DNA from: an uncultured Eubacteriales bacterium | GTDB taxonomy: Bacteria; Bacillota; Clostridia; Christensenellales; CAG-917 | Direction of reading: 5' to 3' | Assembly: GCA_900549225.1 (NCBI GenBank) | Contig: URNP01000004.1 | Location: 10,249 to 74,248, forward strand | DNA: 64,000 bases | In this document: one piece after another, positions 54,909 through 62,381 of the stretch | Layout of the letters: the number at the start of each line of letters is the position of its first letter | Position numbering within the stretch: position 1 is the first letter of the stretch | Notes under the pieces: generated by a model | The model's input: only the letters and a program-made list of their open reading frames with translations | Told to the model about the DNA's origin: nothing | The model's database searches: none | Program-made: the position numbers and the translations under genes

Positions 54909-55823
54909 TTACACTTCTTTGTTGACCACTCTCTTCAAGAAGTCGTCGCAGAGGCGGATATTTTCGATTGCCGCGCCCTTGTTCCAATTGAGCGGATAGC
55001 AGTGGTTGTCCAAGAATTTGGTGCTGTGGTGTTCTTCGACGTGAATGCCGAGATCCTGAAGTTTTTTGACGAGTTTTTGACCTTGGCCTTTGCAGAACAT
55101 ATCCTTTTCGGCGTAAGTGATGAAACTTACGGGGAATTGTTCGTTGACAAAACCGAAAGGCGCAAGCGTGTCGGAATACTCGTACTTGTCGAGGTCTTTG
55201 ACGTGAACGCCGCTGAAATCGAAGAGGATTTTGTCGGTGAGGTTGAACGGCATTTTTTGTCCGAGTGCTTCGCCGATATCGTAGATGCCGCAATCGAGCA
55301 TAGCGGTGCGGAATTTAAGATCGGTGGATACGCCGAATTTTGCTTGCAAATCCTTGTTGGTGGCAACACAAGAGAGCATTGCGGAATAATATCCGCCCGC
55401 GGAGTCGCCCGATACGCACATATTGTCGAGGTCGAGGTTATATTTTTCCGCGTTTGCGCCAACCCAATTGAGTGCGTCGACAAGATGCACGATTCCCTTC
55501 GGGAAAAGATATTTCGGACCAAGGCCGTAATTGACGTTCACAACGAAAAAGCCTTTGTTTGCCGCCCATTTTGCAAGGCCTCTGCGATAATGCTTGTCGC
55601 CTGCCACGAAGCCGCCGCCGTGAATGTAGAAGAACACGGGATACTTTTCGTTTCCGTCTTTTTTGACGAAATAAGTGTCGAGTTTTTCGGCGTCGTCCTT
55701 GCCGTACGCAATATCCGTTTCGATCTCGAACTTTACGTCTTTGAAGCGGAGCATTTTCTTGTTGTTTTGCGAGCCGTCGAACAGTTTGTCGATTGCTACA
55801 AACAAAAATTGTGCAAATGTCAT
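54909..55823 (-). CDS. Alpha/beta-hydrolase (esterase/lipase, HSL-like)
   Basis: A 304-residue cytoplasmic esterase-type hydrolase. The oxyanion-hole motif YIHGGGFVAGD, the nucleophile elbow SGDSAGGYYSAML (catalytic serine near residue 145), a late acid in TYAEKDMFC, and a histidine in EEHHSTKFLDNHCYPL are in the right order for the hormone-sensitive-lipase-like family. The start at 55823 has AAGGGG 7 nt upstream. It has its own promoter and no partner genes. Substrate unknown. Confidence 0.88.
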   Translation of the reverse strand: MTFAQFLFVAIDKLFDGSQNNKKMLRFKDVKFEIETDIAYGKDDAEKLDTYFVKKDGNEKYPVFFYIHGGGFVAGDKHYRRGLAKWAANKGFFVVNVNYGLGPKYLFPKGIVHLVDALNWVGANAEKYNLDLDNMCVSGDSAGGYYSAMLSCVATNKDLQAKFGVSTDLKFRTAMLDCGIYDIGEALGQKMPFNLTDKILFDFSGVHVKDLDKYEYSDTLAPFGFVNEQFPVSFITYAEKDMFCKGQGQKLVKKLQDLGIHVEEHHSTKFLDNHCYPLNWNKGAAIENIRLCDDFLKRVVNKEV

Positions 55824-55860
55824 ATTGAACCCCTTTATACAAGATATTTTTTATAACAAT

Positions 55861-55889
55861 ATTTTAGCACATATCCTACAAATGTGCAA
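55861..55889 (-). promoter_or_regulatory. Promoter of the alpha/beta-hydrolase gene
   Basis: TTGCAC (55889-55884), 17-bp spacer, TAAAAT (55866-55861) on the minus strand, 37 nt before the ATG. Confidence 0.65.
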
Positions 55890-55938
55890 TATCCAAATTC
55901 GACGATTTTCGCACGGGACAAGCACGAAAAATTCGGCA

Positions 55939-55967
55939 TTGACATACACTGCAAATTGTGTTATAAA
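55939..55967 (+). promoter_or_regulatory. Promoter of the YczE/YitT-type gene
   Basis: TTGACA (55939-55944), 17-bp spacer, TATAAA (55962-55967). Transcription should start near 55974, giving a leader of about 97 nt that contains a terminator-like hairpin. Confidence 0.82.
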
Positions 55968-56017
55968 CTATATGAAAACTTATGTGGACTTTTCCGGGCG
56001 CAAGCCAACTTTTCGCC

Positions 56018-56044
56018 ACACAACGCTATGCGCTGTGTTTTTTT
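56018..56044 (+). promoter_or_regulatory. Terminator-like hairpin in a leader (possible attenuator)
   Basis: ACACA-A-CGC-TAT-GCG-C-TGTGT (56018-56038) forms an 8-bp stem with one mismatch and is followed by seven T (56038-56044). It lies between a strong promoter and the start codon at 56071, so most transcripts should stop here unless an antiterminator forms. No known riboswitch class was recognised in the 44 nt ahead of it. Confidence 0.55.
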
Positions 56045-56070
56045 ATGGCAAAAACCACCTGTGGAGAAAC

Positions 56071-56802
56071 ATGAAAAAGTTGAAACTTTCAAGCGAGGCG
56101 GTATATCTTGCGGCAATCGTGCTGCTTGCTTTGTCCGTCGCTATGCTCACGACATCGGGATACGGGCTTTCAATGCTCGTTGCTCCCGCGTATATTCTAA
56201 GTCTTATTCTCGGCATCGAGTTCGGCTTTGCGGAATATATCGTGCAAGGCATACTCATCGTTTTGTTTTGCATTATCGTAAGACGATTCAAAGTGGGATA
56301 CCTCTTTTCGTTTATATCCTGCCTTTTGTACGGCGCAATTCTTATCGCCTGGCAAAAAATCCCCGCTTTCGACACTTCGATAAATCCGCCCGAAAGTTAT
56401 GAAACATGGCAAAGAGTGTTGCTGTTTATCTTCGGAGATTTGCTCACGTTCTTCTCCGTGGCACTGTCTTTCAAGGCATATTTGCATCCGCAAGTTTACG
56501 ACTTTTTCGTCAAAGGCATAAGCGAAAGATATCGCATCAAGCAGGCCGTCGTAAAAACGGCATTCGACTTCTGTTGTCTTGCGATAGGCTCGGCAATGAC
56601 GTTGATTGCGTTCAAAGAGTTTCGCGGAATATACTGGGGTACGCTTGCAACGGCAATTTGCGGAGGCACGATTATAGGCTTTTTCAGCAAAATACTAGAC
56701 AAAATAATAATCGCAAAACCGCTCTTCCCCAAACTCGAAAAGTATTTCGAGATAAGCGACGACGTTTTGTCGGTGAAAACCGACGAATACGTGCGAGAAT
56801 AA
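56071..56802 (+). CDS. YczE/YitT-type integral membrane protein
   Basis: A 243-residue membrane protein with five or six hydrophobic segments, of the YczE/YyaS/YitT type, whose function is unknown. MKKLKLSSEAVYLAAIVLLA, GYGLSMLVAPAYILS and the cytoplasmic C-terminal domain (FEISDDVLSVKTDEYVRE) support this. The ATG at 56071 is chosen for its GGAG site; an in-frame ATG at 55972 would lie at or before the expected transcription start and translate through the hairpin. Confidence 0.8.
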   Translation: MKKLKLSSEAVYLAAIVLLALSVAMLTTSGYGLSMLVAPAYILSLILGIEFGFAEYIVQGILIVLFCIIVRRFKVGYLFSFISCLLYGAILIAWQKIPAFDTSINPPESYETWQRVLLFIFGDLLTFFSVALSFKAYLHPQVYDFFVKGISERYRIKQAVVKTAFDFCCLAIGSAMTLIAFKEFRGIYWGTLATAICGGTIIGFFSKILDKIIIAKPLFPKLEKYFEISDDVLSVKTDEYVRE

Positions 56803-56879
56803 AGATAAGCGCAAGGCTCAATCAATTTCAAACCTCATTATCTAAACATTTTGCCGCTTTAACGGCATGATTGTTAAAG

Positions 56880-56907
56880 AAAAAGTCGCTCCTTCGAGCG
56901 ACTTTTT
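56880..56907. terminator. Bidirectional terminator after the YczE/YitT-type gene
   Basis: AAAAAGTCGCTC (56880-56891) and GAGCGACTTTTT (56896-56907) form a perfect 12-bp stem with loop CTTC. It is A-rich on the left and T-rich on the right and lies between convergent genes. Confidence 0.92.
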
Positions 56908-56940
56908 ATCGTTTTCGGCAAAGCCATAAGTTGCTTGCTC

Positions 56941-57067
56941 CTCTGATTCGCCAAACGGATGCATAACGAGAAAGCACCCCTTGAATGGCAACCCTAATTT
57001 ACTATGCGTAAATGAGTTGACAGACAAGAGGTGCTGCCAAAGTTAGGCGCCGTTTGACGACTCAGAG
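56941..57067. repeat. Nested hairpin element, copy 3, overlapping the stop codon of the condensation-type gene
   Basis: Outer arms CTCTGATTCGCCAAACGG (56941-56958) and CCGTTTGACGACTCAGAG (57050-57067) pair at 16 of 18. GCATAAC faces GTTAGGC (57042-57048). GCACC-CCTTG faces CAAGAGGTGC. The CAAC...GTTG and TTTAC/GTAAA tip is almost identical to copy 2. The right arm contains the stop codon (57064-57062). Confidence 0.78.
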
Positions 57068-58351
57068 TTTGATTGAGTTAAATTCATTGATATTCTTCAT
57101 CACCAAATCAAAATAACGATTTGCGATATCGATATCCTTTTGGTTGCCTCTGATTGCTGTCGAGAGTGTGATCCTGTTGAGCAGCGTAGTGACGGACATA
57201 AGGAAGAACGGCTTGTACTTCACTGCGCCCGAAATGAATCCGTCCACGAGTTTCAATCCGTTCGGAGTGAGTTTTTCGGCGTTGAGAAGCCCCATATTGC
57301 TGACTGCGATAAGCGGGTTGTCGTATCCCGCTTTGATTGCAAACTCTGCAATATCGTGCGGGAAAATCGTGTACGCGAGTTTCAGAAGCGGCAAGGAATA
57401 AAGCCCCATAAATTTGTCGCGTTTGTAGCCCTTGGTGGAGCGTATGACGTTGACGACTGTGTCTTGTATTGTTTCGCCTTTGCCGAGCGTGCGCACTGCC
57501 ATCCACGCGGTGTGGTTGGTGAGTCCGCCTTGCAAGCCGCCGTCTACGATATGTTTTCTGAGGTCGATTGCGCAAGACACGGTGAGGCTGTCGTCGTCTT
57601 TGAGATCGCAAAGTTCGTAAAGCGAGCGGAATACCGTTGCCATAATCGCGTCGTTGACGGTGATGCCCATCTTTTTGGACATAGCGCGAAGTTTTTCAAA
57701 AGCCTGCTCGTCAACAACTCTTTTTACGATTTGGTTGGTGTCCTCGCTTACGCTTTCGCTCCACGGGAATGCAACTTTGTCTTGCGCTTTGGAAATGTTC
57801 TTATACAAGCCTTTTGCATGCTTGAGGTCTTCGCCTTCGAGCAAAGAGTACACTTGATCGAAACTTCTCGATCCGCTCTTCATATGCAGTGCGAAATAGT
57901 TGCCTGCCTTGAGATTTGAATAGTTTTCGCAAAGCGTTACGAGGAAGTATTTGAGGTCGCCGCCGTCCATACACATATGGTTGTTGCGCCAAGCGAGTAT
58001 GGAATGTTTGTCGTCCTCGAAAACCGCGAGTTTGACCTGCACGTTGTTGTCGTAAGGGATAACTTCCAATAGCCACTTGTCCGCCGCTTCGTCGGCATCT
58101 TCGACTCTTTGATACGACACGATATCGTCAACGGTATATTTTTCTTCCTTCCAATACGGTTCGATGACGGTGGTGTTGAAACTCGAGTGCAAAACGGGTG
58201 CTTTTTCAACCATATAAATCACTACGTTTTTGAGCACGTCCATATCGAAACTGCCCTCGTACGTGAGTTTTGCGTGCACCATTCTATCGTAGTAATTGCG
58301 GAACAAAAACTGCATTCTATCCCACATTTCAGCCTTTAACGTCGTTGCCAT
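57062..58351 (-). CDS. Condensation-domain-like CoA-dependent acyltransferase
   Basis: A 429-residue stand-alone member of the CoA-dependent acyltransferase superfamily (condensation, wax ester synthase, alcohol acetyltransferase-like). The active-site motif is NHMCMDGGDLKYF, matching HxxxDGG with the catalytic histidine near residue 125. The second-half AIDLRKHI and the TNHTAW and VSNMGLL segments match the DFGWG-side of the fold. No carrier-protein or adenylation domain is attached. AAGGAGAG precedes the ATG. It lies 51 nt after the HAAS-type gene on the same strand. Substrate unknown; an acylated envelope lipid or alcohol ester is a guess. Confidence 0.78.
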   Translation of the reverse strand: MATTLKAEMWDRMQFLFRNYYDRMVHAKLTYEGSFDMDVLKNVVIYMVEKAPVLHSSFNTTVIEPYWKEEKYTVDDIVSYQRVEDADEAADKWLLEVIPYDNNVQVKLAVFEDDKHSILAWRNNHMCMDGGDLKYFLVTLCENYSNLKAGNYFALHMKSGSRSFDQVYSLLEGEDLKHAKGLYKNISKAQDKVAFPWSESVSEDTNQIVKRVVDEQAFEKLRAMSKKMGITVNDAIMATVFRSLYELCDLKDDDSLTVSCAIDLRKHIVDGGLQGGLTNHTAWMAVRTLGKGETIQDTVVNVIRSTKGYKRDKFMGLYSLPLLKLAYTIFPHDIAEFAIKAGYDNPLIAVSNMGLLNAEKLTPNGLKLVDGFISGAVKYKPFFLMSVTTLLNRITLSTAIRGNQKDIDIANRYFDLVMKNINEFNSIKL

Positions 58352-58402
58352 AAATCTCTCCTTATGCTCCGAATCGGCATTTTATATGTGCAAAACGATA
58401 TG

Positions 58403-59251
58403 TTAATCGTCCCATTCAGTCCAGTATTTTTGATCTTCTTTCTCGTTCTTGTCCTCGAGTTCACGCTCTTCTTTCGCGTTTTTCGCTTTCGTCTTTTTGG
58501 CGATTACGACTATGATCTGAACGAGTGCGCACGCAACGCCCGCAAGACACATAAGCCAACCGGGATTCCATACGCCTTGCACCGTGATGCCCAAAATGAC
58601 GTAGAGCATAACGCCCAAAATCTCGACGAACACGGGAAGTTCAAACCATTTGATTTTGCTGTTCGTCGCAAATGCGATTGCCGTATCTACGCCGAAAAGC
58701 ACAACGACCATTGCAAGGAAACTCATCCAAGAACCTTGGATTTTGAACACGAGTTGCAAAAGCAAAAACACGAAAACCGTCAACAAAACTTCGCATATCG
58801 CAACGAATATTCTGACGGGAACGAATTTCTTTTTGAGAGCGAATTTAACCGCTCCGTACGCGAGCAATACGCTTGCGCCCGCAAACGCGCCGCCCACCAC
58901 GATGAGCCAGGTCGGATGCCAAACTTTCGTGAATCCGCCGACGACGAGATACACGATCGTAAGCAACGCAACCACTGCCGCCGCGCTGATGCTTGCCGCG
59001 CTGATTCTGCGCTTTGCTACGCCGCTTTGAATTTGTCTTTGCTCGAAATTGGCAAGAGTCAAATCGATGTCGCCGAGTTCGGAAACCGCCATGTCGAAAA
59101 TGAGATTGTCGTCACTCACGCCTTTTATGCGCAACTCTTGCTCTCTGTCGAGGAGTTGGCGCAACAAGGCTTTGCGATATTCCATAGCCGCTTGCGTCGG
59201 TGCGATCTTTCTGAAATGCTCTTCAAGAAACTGCTTGAATTTTTCTTTCAT
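58403..59251 (-). CDS. HAAS/permease-prefix-type membrane protein
   Basis: A 282-residue protein. Residues 1-65 (RKALLRQLLDREQELRIKG, then SDDNLIFDMAVSELGD) form the helical HAAS/permease-prefix domain often found in PadR-linked stress genes. About six hydrophobic segments follow, and the C-terminus is a charged Lys/Glu tail. AAGGGAG lies 8 nt upstream of the ATG. An extended -10 TGATACAAT is visible near 59321-59329 on the minus strand. It is followed by the condensation-type gene, probably in one transcript. No PadR regulator is seen nearby. Confidence 0.75.
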   Translation of the reverse strand: MKEKFKQFLEEHFRKIAPTQAAMEYRKALLRQLLDREQELRIKGVSDDNLIFDMAVSELGDIDLTLANFEQRQIQSGVAKRRISAASISAAAVVALLTIVYLVVGGFTKVWHPTWLIVVGGAFAGASVLLAYGAVKFALKKKFVPVRIFVAICEVLLTVFVFLLLQLVFKIQGSWMSFLAMVVVLFGVDTAIAFATNSKIKWFELPVFVEILGVMLYVILGITVQGVWNPGWLMCLAGVACALVQIIVVIAKKTKAKNAKEERELEDKNEKEDQKYWTEWDD

Positions 59252-59328
59252 AACGTACTCCCTTGCACTTTGGTGCTCGATGTTTACAAAGAATATACGC
59301 CTATATCGGTGTTTGGTTACATTGTATC

Positions 59329-59354
59329 ACAAAAAAAAATTCTTACATATGGTA
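59329..59354 (+). promoter_or_regulatory. Possible sigma-K-type sporulation promoter
   Basis: AC (59329-59330), 15-bp spacer, CATA-TGG-TA (59346-59354) fits the Bacillus sigma-K pattern mACm-15/17-CATAnnnTA. No sigma-A promoter is apparent before the collagen-like gene. This is a motif match only. Confidence 0.5.
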
Positions 59355-59457
59355 TACGGAACAATATCAATCATAACCTCCGTTCACACAAACGGAAATC
59401 CGATAAAAACGCACCGTTTTGCTCCTCTTCTACATAAAAAATCAGGAGGAAACGCCT

Positions 59458-60105
59458 ATGTTTTTCAACTTTTTCAATTCTTGCTCGCCGCAAAGGCCGT
59501 GCTGCAATCAAAACGCAATCGAATATATAAGAGGTCCGATAGGTCCTCAAGGTCCCGCCGGTCCTATGGGGCCGATGGGCCCGCAAGGTGCACAAGGCCC
59601 CGTCGGACCGCAAGGTGCAACGGGTGCTACGGGTGCACAAGGCCCTGTCGGACCGCAAGGTGCTACGGGTGCGACCGGTCCTCAAGGACCGCAAGGCGAA
59701 GCGGGAACGAGCGCATTGCAAGACGCACTCTATGCCTACGACGGGACGCAGACCGTTGCTTCGGCGACTATCATACCTCTTGCAAACTCAACCACGACGC
59801 CAACCACTACGATGTCGCTTGCCTCGAATGCGATAACCCTCCCCACAGGCACTTATCTCGTCACGTACGGCGCAACGGGCACGAGAACCACCGACGGCAA
59901 TCTCTCCGTTCAGTTGTACGAAAACGGCACGGCAATCTCAAACGAAATTATATCCGCAAACGCATCGTCGACGAATTCGGCAAATCTGTCAAAGACGATT
60001 CTGTACAATGCGACCGCAGGCAGCACGACGCTTTCACTCTATAACGTTTCGGGAGAAAGCGTAAATCTCACGGGGGCAAATATCACCGCAATGAGAATCG
60101 TATAA
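59458..60105 (+). CDS. Collagen-like BclA/exosporium-type protein
   Basis: A 215-residue protein. Residues 1-25 are Cys/Phe/Asn-rich (FFNSCSPQRPCCNQN). Residues 26-82 are 19 unbroken Gly-X-Y triplets of GPQ, GAT and GPM type, able to form a collagen triple helix. Residues 83-215 form a Thr/Ser/Asn-rich beta domain (LPTGTYLVTYGATGT, LSVQLYENGTAIS, TLSLYNVSGESVNL) of the BclA/TNF-like type that trimerises. No signal peptide is seen, as for exosporium proteins made in the mother cell. GGAGG lies 8 nt upstream of the ATG. The likely place is the hair-like nap of the spore surface. Confidence 0.88.
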   Translation: MFFNFFNSCSPQRPCCNQNAIEYIRGPIGPQGPAGPMGPMGPQGAQGPVGPQGATGATGAQGPVGPQGATGATGPQGPQGEAGTSALQDALYAYDGTQTVASATIIPLANSTTTPTTTMSLASNAITLPTGTYLVTYGATGTRTTDGNLSVQLYENGTAISNEIISANASSTNSANLSKTILYNATAGSTTLSLYNVSGESVNLTGANITAMRIV

Positions 60106-60410
60106 TCAAAAAAACGAGTTGCTCGGCAAGCGAACTCGATACGGTCGTAATCGAAACGCTGTGAGAACGGAGGCGATTTTTGAAAGAAATCGCCTACGTT
60201 TATCATTTTTCATACAATTGTTCGCCTTGTAAATTTTTACAGGGCGATTGTATGCGATTTGTGTCGAAAAATATTGCTTTTCCGATTTTGGCTGTTAAAA
60301 TTCTTGTATTGCTTACGCGCACGCAAGAGCGCAGGCACGCATACGCGCTTTAATATAAGGTTTTGCGCATACGCACGAATAAAAATCTCGCACCGTTTCG
60401 GAGAGGCAGA
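60106..60410. other. Intergenic region with hairpins, no gene seen
   Basis: Three hairpins: CGAGTT/AACTCG near 60113-60136; AGGCGATTT/AAATCGCCT at 60171-60195; and ACAAT..CGCC..TGTAAA pairing with TTTACA..GGCG..ATTGT at 60214-60251. The second and third could terminate the collagen-like gene, but neither has a clean U-run. Further on is an alternating purine-pyrimidine, CGC-rich stretch (about 60316-60350). No convincing promoter for the CooC-like operon was found. Confidence 0.5.
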
Positions 60411-61172
60411 ATGGACGGAAAGACAAAAATCATTGCCGTTGCTGGAAAAGGAGGAGTCGGAAAGACCTCTCTTTCTGCCGTAATCGTAAAACTTCTAGTT
60501 GAAAGATTTCCCGATAAAAAAATACTCGCAATAGACGCAGACCCCGCAATAGGATTGTCTACGGCACTCGGAGTCGAACCCGAAAAGACTATAGACGACG
60601 TGCGCAAAGAAACCGTCGAGCAGACGCAAAACGGAAAAATCTCACCGCTTGAAATTCTCGGCAACGCGGAATATTCAGTGGACGAGGCGATATGCAACGA
60701 AAACGGCTTTTCGTTTATTGCGATAGGTCGTCCGGAAAGCGCAGGTTGCTATTGCAAAATCAACACCTACCTCAAAGACGTTATTGCGCTTATTTCCAAA
60801 CACTACGACTTCGTAGTGATAGACGGCGAAGCGGGCATCGAGCAGATAAACCGCAGAGTTATGGAAAAAGTGACGCATCTTTTGCTCGTCACCGACCAGT
60901 CGAAAAAAGGGCGCGACGTCGTGGAAACCATCGCAAAAGTGGCAACCGACCTCGTTATGTACGAGCAAATCGGCGTGATTCAAAATCGCCTTACTCAAGA
61001 GGCTATGGCGCAAAAGCCCGTCGTCAACGGACTTGAAACGCTTGCGTACGTTCCTGCCGACAACGCGCTTGCAAAGATGGACGCAAGAGGCGAGAACGTG
61101 TTCTCTCTGCCGTCGGATACGCCGCTGTGCGTAGGCGCAGAGGAAGTTTTGAAGAAAATACATATTTTATAG
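60411..61172 (+). CDS. CooC-like nickel/metallocluster-insertion ATPase
   Basis: A 253-residue SIMIBI/MinD-type ATPase. The deviant Walker A is AGKGGVGKTS (residues 11-20), the DADPAIGLS motif follows, and GRPESAGCYCKIN holds a C113-x-C115 pair matching the CxC metal site of CooC, the maturation factor of CO dehydrogenase. The start at 60411 has GGAGAGG upstream. It is the first gene of a tight operon with two 2-hydroxyacyl-CoA dehydratase-type subunits and their activator (10-nt, 2-nt and 16-nt gaps). A role in metallocluster assembly for those enzymes is inferred from context; no CO dehydrogenase gene is in the window. Confidence 0.82.
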   Translation: MDGKTKIIAVAGKGGVGKTSLSAVIVKLLVERFPDKKILAIDADPAIGLSTALGVEPEKTIDDVRKETVEQTQNGKISPLEILGNAEYSVDEAICNENGFSFIAIGRPESAGCYCKINTYLKDVIALISKHYDFVVIDGEAGIEQINRRVMEKVTHLLLVTDQSKKGRDVVETIAKVATDLVMYEQIGVIQNRLTQEAMAQKPVVNGLETLAYVPADNALAKMDARGENVFSLPSDTPLCVGAEEVLKKIHIL

Positions 61173-61182
61173 GAGATAAATC

Positions 61183-62379
61183 GTGAGAGACTTAAAACAC
61201 CTCATCTACTTTGAGAACTTGTTGGAAAATTCCAACAACGAACTCATCCAACAAGCGCAAGATGCAGGAAGAAAGGCAATCGGACACGTCTGTTATCAGA
61301 TTCCCGAACCGCTGCTCAACTTGCCGGGAATCTTTTCCGTCAGACTTCGCGCTCCCCGTACAACCAGCACGGAAATGGGCAACTACTACCTCAGCCCCAT
61401 TTTCTGCGAAGCGTGCCGTGCCATTTTGGAACGCGCTCTCGAAGGCGGATTTTCCTTCCTCGACGGCATCATCGCACCCGAAGCGTGCGCTATGATGAAC
61501 CGCCTTGCCGAAAACATCGAGCATCTCGGTTGCTGCCCGCACGAAGGATTCTTTGCGTCCTACTGCGACGTGCCTATGAAGAGCGACGAGGTTACGCTCA
61601 AACACTACGTTCTTCAAATGCAAGAGCACTGTCTCAAGCCGCTCCACGAGCATCTCGGCATCGACGTGAGCGACGCGGCAATCCGCAAAGCGGTTGAAGA
61701 ACAAAACAAAATCTCTCGTCTTATCACCGAAATCGGCGAATACAGAAAGGACGCACAGCCCAGAATCACGGGCTACGAATTTGCTATATTCTGCCTTGCT
61801 ACATACTGCTGCCCCAAGGATTTGCTTGTCGAAAAACTCGAAGAAACCGCAGAAGAACTCAAAACGAGAGTTCCCGATCCTATCGGCACTTACCGCGCAC
61901 GCGTTGCGATGGTGGGAAGCGAAATCGACGATCCGAGTTTCATCAAACTCGCAGAAGACACGGGACTCGTCGTGGTTGCGGACAGATACTGCTTCGGTTC
62001 TTTGCCCGGCAGACAAGAAATCGTGCTCTCCGACGACGAGGACGCACTCACGCAAGTTTGCAGATACTATATGCAATCGGGACAATGCCCACGCTTCCTC
62101 AACACCGAAAAGGTGAACGAGCGCCACGCCTATATCGATAAAATCGCAAAAGAATACAAGGCAGACGGCATCATCGTCGAACAAATCAAATTCTGTGACT
62201 ATTGGGGCTACGGCAGACCCTTTATGCACGCGGTTTTGCAAAACGAATACGGTCATCAGGTGCTTTCCATCGACCGTCCTTACAACGCAGGACAATCGGG
62301 ACAACTTCGCACGAGAATTCAAGCGTTCGTAGAGGCTATGGAAATCAAAAAAATACAGACTGAGAAAGGAGAAAACTGA
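61183..62379 (+). CDS. 2-hydroxyacyl-CoA dehydratase family subunit (HgdB/DCCP-like)
   Basis: A 398-residue protein of the benzoyl-CoA reductase/2-hydroxyacyl-CoA dehydratase superfamily, which reduces or dehydrates substrates with 4Fe-4S clusters. The opening KAIGHVCYQIPEPLLNLPGI, the repeated cysteines (FCEAC, EACAMM, GCCPHEG, YCD, ATYCCPKD) and the late IIVEQIKFCDYWGYGRPFMH match the HgdB fold. The start codon is GTG (61183) with AGGAGAT 6 nt upstream. It is followed after 2 nt by the second subunit. Whether it is a dehydratase or a double-cubane reductase-type enzyme cannot be told from this sequence. Confidence 0.85.
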   Translation: MRDLKHLIYFENLLENSNNELIQQAQDAGRKAIGHVCYQIPEPLLNLPGIFSVRLRAPRTTSTEMGNYYLSPIFCEACRAILERALEGGFSFLDGIIAPEACAMMNRLAENIEHLGCCPHEGFFASYCDVPMKSDEVTLKHYVLQMQEHCLKPLHEHLGIDVSDAAIRKAVEEQNKISRLITEIGEYRKDAQPRITGYEFAIFCLATYCCPKDLLVEKLEETAEELKTRVPDPIGTYRARVAMVGSEIDDPSFIKLAEDTGLVVVADRYCFGSLPGRQEIVLSDDEDALTQVCRYYMQSGQCPRFLNTEKVNERHAYIDKIAKEYKADGIIVEQIKFCDYWGYGRPFMHAVLQNEYGHQVLSIDRPYNAGQSGQLRTRIQAFVEAMEIKKIQTEKGEN

Positions 62380-62381
62380 GT

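Noticed and set aside
55972..56070. In-frame upstream ATG extending the YczE/YitT-type gene
   Set aside because: It lies at or before the predicted transcription start, lacks a binding site, and would translate through the terminator-like hairpin.
56941..57067. Hairpin elements as plain intrinsic terminators
   Set aside because: Copies 1 and 3 have no U-run after the outer arm, the structure has three nested stems with conserved spacers, and copy 3 lies next to a separate, perfect bidirectional terminator.
4868..57067. Hairpin elements as ordinary MITEs
   Set aside because: MITEs keep the same terminal inverted repeats in every copy and make target-site duplications; here the arms differ at each locus and match the host gene end.
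59458..60105. Collagen-like gene as a phage tail fibre or eukaryotic contamination
   Set aside because: No phage genes are nearby, the ribosome binding site is typical, and the tip domain resembles BclA; composition matches the neighbours.
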